Assembly: GCA_900768755.1 (NCBI GenBank)
Contig: CAAGDV010000007.1
Coordinates: forward strand, 1 to 14,265
Direction of reading: 5' to 3'
Source of the DNA: Lachnospiraceae bacterium
GTDB taxonomy: Bacteria; Bacillota; Clostridia; Lachnospirales; Lachnospiraceae
DNA length: 14,265 bases
Both the position numbers and the translations under genes were made by a program. Within the stretch, counting starts at the first letter, position 1; every line of letters starts with the position of its first letter. Below are positions 6,006 through 13,168 of the stretch, in pieces. The notes below the pieces were generated by a model. It saw nothing but the letters and a program-made list of their open reading frames with translations. It did no database searches and was not told the DNA's origin.

Positions 6006-8264
6006 ATGAAGAAAAAAGTGATGTTTTTAGTTGTTTTGGCTTTGGCGGGAATGGTGGCGGCAGGCGTGTACATATATCAGAAAAACGCTGCCGACAGCAG
6101 GTATGTCACAAACAAAGTGGCGGCGAGAATGCTTGCGCTCTTGGAAAATGATTTTGACACGAAGCAGAGTGAGAGCGGTTGGGAAGATGTGTATATTAAT
6201 TATCTGACCAACCAGAAATGCTTTAATTCCGACAGCGTCAACGGGCAGTTTAAGGATAAGGCATATACATATGAGAGCCTCAGGATGTTTATGAACGCCA
6301 AAGGCGTTGACGCGGCGGGGCTTAAGGCGGCAACAGGCGTGGACGTCAACCGCTATAACGGTCGCATACGCGTCAAAGCAGATGATTTCGGGAAAATATA
6401 TGATTACCTGATAAATTTTTTGGACAAAGAAGGCGCAATTAAGATTGCAGACATTGTGGTATCGAACCTCGACGGAGGAGAGTATGATTATTCCGGTATT
6501 TCCACGGACAATTATCTTGACACGAAGGTCCGGGTATACATTCGCGGGAAAAATGTTATAAAAGTAATTTCGAAACTGTCTGATTCCGTGGTGTACCGCA
6601 ATGCGTGGCTTTTAAACGGCGAAGGCAAAACTTTTACCGCGTACATCGGCGGATACCGGCGCGAATTTAAGACGGGAGGCCTTTCCTGCGATTTTAATGA
6701 GACGATAGGTGATATTTATCTTGAAAAGGGAAAAGTCACCGGAATAGTCCTTAAAAACGATACAATACACGGAAAGGTTTTTCTGGTCACCGATGAGCTG
6801 ATTGGAATTGAGGGGTACGGTGTTTTGCCTGTGGATTCGGATTTCTCGGTGTACCGGACCTATGCGGGAACGGAAGCGGTGAGCCTATCGGACATTCTGG
6901 TAGGGTACGACCTTGTGGATTTCTATGTGGCGGACAAAAAAGTGTGCGGCGCCGTAATCAAAAGGGCGCTTAACGCCGACAATATCTGCGTGCTGATTAT
7001 GACCGGAGGCTTCACCTCTATTTTTCATGAGCGGGTATCCGTAACAAGTGACAGCGACTTCTACATCCGCGCCGGGGATGTGAAGACCGAGTACAAAGCC
7101 GGTGAGATTGTGGACATATACCGAGATGCCGCCATTATGAGCGCGGGGAGAGTGTGCATTGAACCTTCGGATATCGGGGGCAAAATAAAGCTTATGAGCG
7201 TCAAGCGGGCGCAGGGCAATCCTTCATACCGCGGCTCGCTTTATGTGAGCCTGTACGACGAAGGCCTGGTTGTTGTCAATGAGCTTCCGCTGGAAGAATA
7301 CCTGTATGCGGTCGTCCCGAGTGAGATGCCTGTCAATTACGGGGTTGAGGCTCTGAAAACACAGGCGGTATGCGCCAGAAGTTATGCGTACCGGCACATA
7401 TTGGGGAATACATATGCGCGTTACGGTGCTCATGTGGATGACAGCGTCAATTTTCAGGTGTACAACAATTCTCCGGAAAAAGAAGATTCAACCCAGGCAG
7501 TAAGGGAAACCTACGGTGAGGTGGTAGGTAAGGACGGTAATATCGTGAGCACATATTACTATTCGACCTCCTGCGGGCATTCATCCTCTAGTGATATCTG
7601 GGGCGGACAGAAATCACAATACCTGCCGTCAAAGACTATTGACCCGGGACATGTAAGCCTTGATTTGTCTGATGAGGAGGTTTTTTCGGAATTCATTGAC
7701 TCACAGAGCGAGGATGACTACGATTACGGTTATCCGTATTACCGCTGGAATGTATCCGTTCCGCTAAGCGTCATTACGGAGAGCGTGAATTCAAACATCT
7801 ACTCGAGATATTATGCGTCGCCAGACAAAATAAAGGTGAAACGCAATGATGAGTGGGTATCGGAGGAGATAAGAAACATCGGAGAGGTGACCGGTATAAC
7901 GGTGTGTGAGAGAAGTGACAGCGGGGCAATCCGCTCAATGATTATAACCGGAACCGACGCGACGGTCAAAATAATCGGAGAGTACAACGTAAGGCTTCTT
8001 TTGGGACCCAAGGGCTGCACCGTTAATCTTTTGGACGGAACCAGGCAGACCGGCATGCTTCCGAGCGCATATTTTAAGCTGACCGAAAATGCGGAGGACG
8101 GAAATCTTACCGGATACACCCTGTACGGCGGCGGATACGGACACGGAATCGGAATGAGCCAGAACGCGGTGTACAAAATGGTATCCTGCGGAATGAAGTA
8201 CGATGAGATTCTTGCATATTTCTACGAGGGAACAACACTTATGAATGTGTATCAGAATGGGTGA
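6006..8264 (+). CDS. Membrane-anchored SpoIID/LytB-domain protein, probable peptidoglycan lytic transglycosylase
   Basis: The start is the ATG at 6006, 7 nt after GGGGAGG; a GTG at 5964 in the same frame has no comparable site. The protein has 752 residues. An N-terminal MKKKVMFLVVLALAGMVAAG segment anchors it in the membrane, with the rest outside. Residues about 30-400 are not a domain I recognise. The SpoIID/LytB domain spans about 410-750: LPLEEYLYAVVPSEMP with the probable catalytic Glu440, then EALKTQAVCARSYAY, STSCGHSSSSDIWGG with a Cys and His of the kind that bind zinc in SpoIID, and the C-terminal GYGHGIGMSQ (710-719) followed by YDEILAYFYEGTTL. SpoIID cuts peptidoglycan glycan strands stripped of stem peptides during engulfment. 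This protein is twice the usual SpoIID length, so a vegetative or division-related role is possible. It runs into the convergent YihY gene with a 26-bp overlap. Confidence 0.85.
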   Translation: MKKKVMFLVVLALAGMVAAGVYIYQKNAADSRYVTNKVAARMLALLENDFDTKQSESGWEDVYINYLTNQKCFNSDSVNGQFKDKAYTYESLRMFMNAKGVDAAGLKAATGVDVNRYNGRIRVKADDFGKIYDYLINFLDKEGAIKIADIVVSNLDGGEYDYSGISTDNYLDTKVRVYIRGKNVIKVISKLSDSVVYRNAWLLNGEGKTFTAYIGGYRREFKTGGLSCDFNETIGDIYLEKGKVTGIVLKNDTIHGKVFLVTDELIGIEGYGVLPVDSDFSVYRTYAGTEAVSLSDILVGYDLVDFYVADKKVCGAVIKRALNADNICVLIMTGGFTSIFHERVSVTSDSDFYIRAGDVKTEYKAGEIVDIYRDAAIMSAGRVCIEPSDIGGKIKLMSVKRAQGNPSYRGSLYVSLYDEGLVVVNELPLEEYLYAVVPSEMPVNYGVEALKTQAVCARSYAYRHILGNTYARYGAHVDDSVNFQVYNNSPEKEDSTQAVRETYGEVVGKDGNIVSTYYYSTSCGHSSSSDIWGGQKSQYLPSKTIDPGHVSLDLSDEEVFSEFIDSQSEDDYDYGYPYYRWNVSVPLSVITESVNSNIYSRYYASPDKIKVKRNDEWVSEEIRNIGEVTGITVCERSDSGAIRSMIITGTDATVKIIGEYNVRLLLGPKGCTVNLLDGTRQTGMLPSAYFKLTENAEDGNLTGYTLYGGGYGHGIGMSQNAVYKMVSCGMKYDEILAYFYEGTTLMNVYQNG

Positions 8265-9102
8265 TGTCATGGGCGTTGTCAACACTCTGACCCATATTCC
8301 ACTGCTCGACAAAAAGGTTAATCTCGGCACCCAGAAGGAAGATAAACATGCACACATACAGCCACAGCATTGCGCACACGATTGTTGCAAGGCTGCCGTA
8401 GATTATCGAAAGATTCTTTGAATAATTGACGTAGAGTGAGAAAAAGAACGAGAATCCCGTCCAGCCCACGGCGGAGAACAAAGCTCCGGGAATCTGGCGC
8501 TTGATTTTGGTGTGCCTGTTGGGGATTGCCACATAAAGAAAAGTAAAAAACAGCGTGAAAAGGACAACACCTATCAGCACGCGCAGATTCATAATATAGT
8601 CAATAATATGCCCGACAAAAGGCACGTAGCGGTTGAAAAAAATGTGAAGCTGGTTGCCGAGAATGAACACTATCAGACAGAGAATGATAATCACGGCAAA
8701 AATAATGGTGTACAGAATGGAGTACAGGCGTATCACAAATGCGTTCCTGTGCTCCTTTATGTTAAAAACAGAGTTGAGTCCGTCGATTATTGACGAAAAT
8801 CCTTTTCCCGCAGCCCAGAGAACGGATATAATAGTAATGAGGACAAGGGTTGTGTTAACATTCTGATAAAGCTGGCGTATGACGGATTGGATACTGTCAA
8901 GAAAAGCCTCCGGAGCGATGTTGGAAACCAGTTCAATAAGAGTCTCCTCGGTTAGAGGGGTGTATTTTATGAGGGTTAAAAGAAGAAGGAGAAATGGCAC
9001 GACACTCATTATGATAAAAAGCGCAGACTGAGCCGCAAATGCACTGACATTGTCTTCTTTTGCCTTGTTGGCAATCACTGCAATCGATGCAAACAGTTTC
9101 AT
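8239..9102 (-). CDS. YihY/BrkB family membrane protein
   Basis: The 287-residue protein starts at the minus-strand ATG at 9102, 6 nt after AGGAGG (9109-9114 on the plus strand); an ATG at 9117 would overlap that site. About six membrane segments are seen. Family signatures are the early SAFAAQSALFIIMSVVPFLL, LWAAGKGFSSIIDGLNSVF (the conserved region around the third segment), RHTKIKRQIPGALFSAVGW and the C-terminal LLGAEINLFVEQW. The family was once called ribonuclease BN, but that activity belongs to another protein, and its true role is unsettled. Length and motifs are complete. Its 3' end overlaps the SpoIID-like gene by 26 bp tail to tail, and its own promoter lies in the divergent region upstream. 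Confidence 0.88.
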   Translation of the reverse strand: MKLFASIAVIANKAKEDNVSAFAAQSALFIIMSVVPFLLLLLTLIKYTPLTEETLIELVSNIAPEAFLDSIQSVIRQLYQNVNTTLVLITIISVLWAAGKGFSSIIDGLNSVFNIKEHRNAFVIRLYSILYTIIFAVIIILCLIVFILGNQLHIFFNRYVPFVGHIIDYIMNLRVLIGVVLFTLFFTFLYVAIPNRHTKIKRQIPGALFSAVGWTGFSFFFSLYVNYSKNLSIIYGSLATIVCAMLWLYVCMFIFLLGAEINLFVEQWNMGQSVDNAHDITHSDTHS

Positions 9103-9135
9103 ATCATTCCTCCTCATTTTTATTCTATAGAGTTA

Positions 9136-9164
9136 AGTATATATTTTTTTGGGAAAAATATCAA
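9136..9164 (-). promoter_or_regulatory. Promoter of the YihY gene
   Basis: On the minus strand TTGATA (9159-9164), a 17-bp A/T-rich spacer and TATACT (9136-9141) make a near-consensus sigma-A promoter 34 bp before the start codon. Confidence 0.7.
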
Positions 9165-9177
9165 TCTCAAAATCCGG

Positions 9178-9206
9178 TTGGCAAATCAGGATTTATCTGT
9201 TACAAT
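9178..9206 (+). promoter_or_regulatory. Promoter of the phosphoesterase-scpAB operon
   Basis: TTGGCA (9178-9183), a 17-bp spacer and TACAAT (9201-9206) lie 27 bp before the start codon. Its -35 is only 13 bp from the -35 of the divergent YihY promoter, so a regulator bound between them could affect both. Confidence 0.7.
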
Positions 9207-9233
9207 GAACTGATAGGTTATTGGGAGGAAATT

Positions 9234-10046
9234 ATGAAGCACATTGATGTTACGCGATATGTGATTGAGACGGACAAAATACAGAACAGTAAGGGCTTTA
9301 AGTTCGTTCTTCTGAGTGATTTGCATTCTAATTCTTACGGTATCGACCTGCATTATGTCAACCGTATTATTTCATCGGAGAAGCCGGATGCAGTCCTGTG
9401 TTCGGGGGATATGTTTAACCGTTCGGGAAAAGACAAGCCGCAGGATGTTTTGAATTACCTGACGACACTTGCAAAGCATTTTCCCGTGTTTTACGGAATC
9501 GGCAATCATGAATACGACCTCATGCGGGATATTAAGACTGACGGAGAGCGGTTCTACACAATCAGGGACAGGCTTTCCGAAGCCGGGGTATGCTTTCTTG
9601 AGGATGAGACGGTATATCTTGACAAGGACAACGACAGGATAGCGCTTTCGGGTGTGATGATTGACTCGGCTTTTTACAGCATGAGAGGGGCGCCAATCAT
9701 GGGAAGCGGGCTTATGGATAAGCACCTCGGAATGTGCGACGGGAATATGTATAATCTGTTGATTGCACACAATCCCGACTATTTTAACAACTATTCTGAC
9801 TGGGGAGCCGACCTTGTGGTGTCGGGGCATATCCACGGCGGAATAGTAAGGGTTCTCGGGCTTGGCGGCCTGATATCTCCCAAGGTGACGCTTTTTCCGA
9901 AGTACGACGGAGGCATGTATTACCATTCCGACAGCATTATGCTTGTCAGCAGGGGACTGGGTGCGCATACCGTGAATTTCAGATTTAACAACAATCCCGA
10001 GGTTGTTGTGTTCAGAATAATGCCGAAGGGCTCAAAACGAGGATGA
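9234..10046 (+). CDS. Calcineurin-like metallophosphoesterase
   Basis: The 270-residue protein starts at the ATG at 9234, which follows GGGAGG (9223-9228) by 5 nt. The open frame runs further upstream but crosses the promoter region, so that extension is not real. All five metal-binding blocks of the calcineurin-like fold are present: SDLH (Asp29, His31), SGDMFN, GIGNHE (90-93), LIAHNPDYF and SGHIHGG (198-201). The sequence is close to the YkuE/YaeI type (COG1408), some members of which act on membrane lipids such as UDP-diacylglucosamine or cyclic nucleotides. Unlike many of those it has no N-terminal membrane segment, so it is probably cytoplasmic. The substrate cannot be told. It is the first gene of an operon with scpA, whose ATG comes 1 nt after this stop. 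Confidence 0.85.
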   Translation: MKHIDVTRYVIETDKIQNSKGFKFVLLSDLHSNSYGIDLHYVNRIISSEKPDAVLCSGDMFNRSGKDKPQDVLNYLTTLAKHFPVFYGIGNHEYDLMRDIKTDGERFYTIRDRLSEAGVCFLEDETVYLDKDNDRIALSGVMIDSAFYSMRGAPIMGSGLMDKHLGMCDGNMYNLLIAHNPDYFNNYSDWGADLVVSGHIHGGIVRVLGLGGLISPKVTLFPKYDGGMYYHSDSIMLVSRGLGAHTVNFRFNNNPEVVVFRIMPKGSKRG

Positions 10047-10047
10047 T

Positions 10048-10812
10048 ATGGCTCTTGAAGTAAAACTGGAAGCATTTGAGGGACCGCTGGACCTTCTTTT
10101 GCACCTCATAGATAAAAACAAAGTTAACATATACGATATTCCGATTGCAATGATTACGGACCAGTATCTTGAGTACGTTGCGGGCATGGAGAAGGAAGAT
10201 TTGAATGTCGTGAGCGAATTTCTGGTCATGGCAGCGATGCTTCTGGACATTAAGTCAAGAATGCTCCTTCCGGTTGAGGAAGAGGAACAGGGTGAGGCAG
10301 AGGATCCGAGAGCGGAGTTGGTTGAGCGTCTTTTGGAATACAAGATGTACAAATACATGTCTTATGAGCTTAGGGACAGGCTGTGCGACGGCGACCGGGC
10401 GCTTTACAAGCCTTCGACGCTTCCGGATGACATCGCGGCGTATGAAGAGCCTGTGGACAGCGTAAAGCTTGTAGAGGAGTCGCAGGTTACGCTTCTTAAG
10501 CTGAAACAGATTTTTGACGATATTATGCGGCGCAGCGAGGACAAAATTGATCCCGTGCGAAGCAAGTTCGGTAAGATCGAGAAGGAAGAGATTAATCTTG
10601 AGGAGAAGACGGCGTACGTTAAGGAGTACATCCTAATGCACCGTAACTGCTCTTTCCGCCAGCTGTTGAGCACCGGTCACGGGAAAATGGAGATTATTGT
10701 GACATTTATGGTGGTGCTTGAACTTATAAAGGCGGGCAAAATATCAGTTGTCCAGGAGAATAGGACAGACGATATCCTGATTAATTCTTTGGAAGAGGTA
10801 ACGGGTGAATGA
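10048..10812 (+). CDS. scpA: Segregation and condensation protein A
   Basis: ScpA is the kleisin subunit that, with ScpB, bridges the SMC dimer and organises newly replicated chromosomes. The 254-residue protein opens with LEAFEGPLDLLLHLI, the hallmark N-terminal block, followed by IPIAMITDQYLEY and FLVMAAMLLDIKSRMLLP. An acidic linker (EEEEQGEAED, about residues 77-86) and the winged-helix C-terminal part ending near VVLELIKAGKISV complete the usual order. The start at 10048 has a GAGG (10039-10042) site inside the end of the phosphoesterase gene. Its stop overlaps the scpB start (ATGA at 10809-10812), so the two subunits are translationally coupled. Length is normal for the family. Confidence 0.95.
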   Translation: MALEVKLEAFEGPLDLLLHLIDKNKVNIYDIPIAMITDQYLEYVAGMEKEDLNVVSEFLVMAAMLLDIKSRMLLPVEEEEQGEAEDPRAELVERLLEYKMYKYMSYELRDRLCDGDRALYKPSTLPDDIAAYEEPVDSVKLVEESQVTLLKLKQIFDDIMRRSEDKIDPVRSKFGKIEKEEINLEEKTAYVKEYILMHRNCSFRQLLSTGHGKMEIIVTFMVVLELIKAGKISVVQENRTDDILINSLEEVTGE

Positions 10813-11384
10813 ATACGACAGTTGAATATATGGAGGCAGTGATTGAGGCTGTTCTTTTTACAATGGGAGAGTCGGTGGAGCTTAAGAAGCTTGCGCTCGC
10901 CACGGGGCAGGATGAGGATACGACAAGGAAAGTAATCCGCAATATGATGGACAGATATAACGCTGCGGACCGCGGAATCAAAATAATCGAGCTTGACGGA
11001 AGCTTTCAGATGTGCACCAAAGCGGAATATTATGAGAATCTGATAAAGGTTGCAAGTGAACCCAAAAAACACGTCCTCACGGATTCGGCGTTAGAGACTT
11101 TGTCAATAATTGCATATAAGCAGCCTGTGACCAGGCTCGAGATTGAACAGATACGCGGCGTTAAGAGCGACTACGCGGTTAACAAGCTCATTGAGTACAA
11201 TCTGATTACCGAGCTTGGAAGACTGGATGCTCCGGGAAGACCGATTCTTTTCGGAACAACGGAAGAGTTTTTAAGAGCCTTTGGACTCACCTCGGTTGAG
11301 GACCTTCCGACACTCAGCCCGGACAAGCTTGAAGATTTCAAAACAGAGGCTTTGGAAGAAAGCCAGCTTACATTAAATATCTGA
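10809..11384 (+). CDS. scpB: Segregation and condensation protein B
   Basis: ScpB is a double winged-helix protein that dimerises, binds ScpA and regulates SMC. The 191-residue product shows the family pattern: AVIEAVLFTMGESVELKKLA in the first winged helix, then LTDSALETLSIIAYKQPVTR, IEQIRGVKSDYAVNKLIE and LGRLDAPGRPILFGTTEEFL in the second. The C-terminal tail is short and acidic. It overlaps scpA by 4 bp and lies 13 bp before the aminopeptidase gene, so transcription probably continued into that gene before the transposon inserted. The insertion lies downstream of scpB and leaves it intact. Confidence 0.95.
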   Translation: MNTTVEYMEAVIEAVLFTMGESVELKKLALATGQDEDTTRKVIRNMMDRYNAADRGIKIIELDGSFQMCTKAEYYENLIKVASEPKKHVLTDSALETLSIIAYKQPVTRLEIEQIRGVKSDYAVNKLIEYNLITELGRLDAPGRPILFGTTEEFLRAFGLTSVEDLPTLSPDKLEDFKTEALEESQLTLNI

Positions 11385-11397
11385 CGGAGGAATCACA

Positions 11398-12195
11398 ATG
11401 AAAAGAGAGAATGCATGGTTGGAATGTGACCGCAAAAAGACAACAGCGGTCATGAATTTTTGCGAGGAATACAGACAGTTTCTGTCTGACTGTAAGACTG
11501 AAAGGGAATGCACCGACAGATGTATTGAACTCGCCGTACAGAAGGGTTACACGGACCTTAAGGAAGTTGTTAAGAAAGGCAAAAAGCTTAAGCCCGGCGA
11601 TAAGGTTTATGCCGCCAATATGGGCAAATCCCTGGTGCTTTTCAATATAGGTACCGAACCTATCGAAGACGGAATGAAGATACTTGGCGCTCACATTGAC
11701 TCGCCGAGACTTGATGTTAAGCAGAATCCGTTGTACGAGGACGAAGACCTTGTTCTTTTGGATACACATTATTACGGCGGTATCAAAAAATATCAGTGGG
11801 TTGCAATTCCGCTGGCGCTGCACGGAGTAGTGTCATTAACCGACGGACGCACAATCAAGGTTGTAATCGGCGAGGACATGGACGACCCGGTATTTTGCAT
11901 TTCAGACCTTTTGGTACATCTTGCGGCAGAGCAGCTTGAGAAAAAGGCTGCCAAGGTTATCGAGGGAGAGCAGCTCGACGTGATTGTGGGCAGCATGCCC
12001 AAAAAGTCCGGCAAAAACTCAAAAGACGGCGGGAAAGAGAGTTCAAGCAAGGAATGTATCATCAGTATTTTGAAGAAAAAATACGGTTTTTGCGAGGAGG
12101 ATTTCATGTCTGCGGAGCTCGAGGTTGTTCCGGCCGGCCCTGCAAGAGATATGGTGTCAGACGGCACATTGTGGGAGGCACAAACCGCACTTTGA
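11398..12195 (+). pseudogene. M18 family aminopeptidase, truncated by a transposon
   Basis: The gene starts 7 nt after GGAGG (11386-11390). Its first 252 residues match zinc aminopeptidases of family M18 (aspartyl aminopeptidase-like), which remove N-terminal residues from peptides in the cytoplasm. ILGAHIDSPRLD holds the first metal-binding His99 and Asp101, followed by LLDTHYYGGIKKYQW and LEVVPAGPARDM. M18 proteins usually exceed 430 residues, so about 200 C-terminal residues are missing, with the other metal ligands and the catalytic region. After Met252 the frame runs on for 13 residues (VSDGTLWEAQTAL) encoded by the transposon end. Family members usually continue with Gly after this Arg-Asp motif, and the last host bases ATGG fit such a codon cut after its first base. 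The product is almost surely inactive. The rest of the gene should lie beyond the far end of the element. Confidence 0.88.
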
Positions 12196-12361
12196 TTTCG
12201 GCGTTATCACCTCCCCGATTGTGCCGTATCGGAACTTGCCGCAGACTCTCCGCGGAATGACCGCAGATTGTCGTAGCCTTGTTTGAAAGGCAGCCGGTGC
12301 TGCTTTTGAAATAAGGCCATGACAGGAGTCACAGCCTTAGAAATGTACTTTGAAAACTTCA
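12155..12361. repeat. Transposon terminal region with candidate transposase-binding repeats
   Basis: This holds no gene of its own apart from the run-on of the broken aminopeptidase. It starts TGTCAG at 12155. ACGGCACA (12161-12168) reappears inverted as TGTGCCGT (12220-12227). CCGCAGACTCT (12239-12249) and CCGCAGATTGT (12261-12271) are direct repeats 22 bp apart, about the size of TnsB/TniA binding sites. These are candidates only. Confidence 0.45.
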
Positions 12362-13168
12362 TCAATAAAGCCCCTGATTGTCAACTGCAGCACGGATGAT
12401 TTCGGTATCAATGACTTTCTTGTCCTGTTGGGAGCCAATGGTCAAGGCATCCGTCATCAGGTTATCAATGAGGCGGGGGTTACCCTGTGTAAAGCTGTGT
12501 GCAGCCGCAAGCGCCGCCGTATCGATAATCGTAGATGAGGCACCTGCCAGCTGGAGTTTGTGCAGGATGTACTTTGAAACCTCGTCATCAGAAAGCCCGG
12601 CGTAGTTATAATGGACAGTGATCCGCTGACGAAGGGCTTCATGCACCGGTTTGCGGAGCGTGTCATTGAGATGGGATTCCCCACACAGAATCAGTGTAAA
12701 GTAGTTCACGGAATCATAGCCGTAGTTCATAAGCATCTTGATATCATTCAGGATTCCGGTACTGAGGTACTGGGCTTCATCAATGGCAAGAAGCAGGGGC
12801 TGTCGTTTCTCTTTGTAGAGATAGGTGATCTGCTCCTGAATGGCCTTGAACATGCCGGTTTTGCCGCCTTTATCAGAAACTCCGAGGATGGAACAGAGTT
12901 GTTTGTAGAAGTCAGCCACACTGATGGTGGACAGGCACAGGTATTCCATGTGGAACAGGCTGGGATTTAAACTGGCAGCAAAGCATCGCAGGGCATAGGA
13001 CTTTCCCATACCGGGTCTGGCGGTAAACACACCAATCCCCCGGATATCCTTGAGATAATTCAGACGGTTGGTCATTTCCCGAAAGTCTTTGGAAATGAAG
13101 TGATCCTTCTCCTTTATCTGCTGTTTGTCAAAAGGGTTAAAGGAAAGACCATAAAAAGAGTTATACAT
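12362..13168 (-). CDS. ExeA/TniB-like AAA ATPase, transposition regulator
   Basis: The 268-residue protein starts at the minus-strand ATG at 13168, 7-8 nt after GGAGGG, and shares 1 nt with the transposase stop (TGATG), implying coupled translation. It opens MYNSFYGLSFNPFD, typical of ExeA-like ATPases. The Walker A motif is ARPGMGKS (50-57), Walker B is LLLAIDEAQ (125-133), a sensor-like stretch is FTLILCGESHL, and an Arg-rich segment EALRQRITVHY follows. The end forms a helical lid domain. In Tn7, Tn5053 and Mu, ATPases of this class (TnsC, TniB, MuB) bind DNA and ATP and pass the chosen target to the transposase. The sequence is unlike the DnaC-type IstB of IS21. The frame is complete. Confidence 0.85.
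   Translation of the reverse strand: MYNSFYGLSFNPFDKQQIKEKDHFISKDFREMTNRLNYLKDIRGIGVFTARPGMGKSYALRCFAASLNPSLFHMEYLCLSTISVADFYKQLCSILGVSDKGGKTGMFKAIQEQITYLYKEKRQPLLLAIDEAQYLSTGILNDIKMLMNYGYDSVNYFTLILCGESHLNDTLRKPVHEALRQRITVHYNYAGLSDDEVSKYILHKLQLAGASSTIIDTAALAAAHSFTQGNPRLIDNLMTDALTIGSQQDKKVIDTEIIRAAVDNQGLY

Noticed and set aside
9060..9233. 58-residue N-terminal extension of the phosphoesterase
   Set aside because: It overlaps the start of the YihY gene and both divergent promoters. The ATG at 9234 has a good ribosome binding site and starts the recognisable domain.
12343..12579. 13-bp direct repeat ATGTACTTTGAAA at 12343-12355 and 12567-12579, with similar flanks
   Set aside because: One copy is in the ATPase gene and one after its stop. 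A 13-mer match in a window this size can occur by chance, and a 1-bp shift breaks the frame in the second copy.
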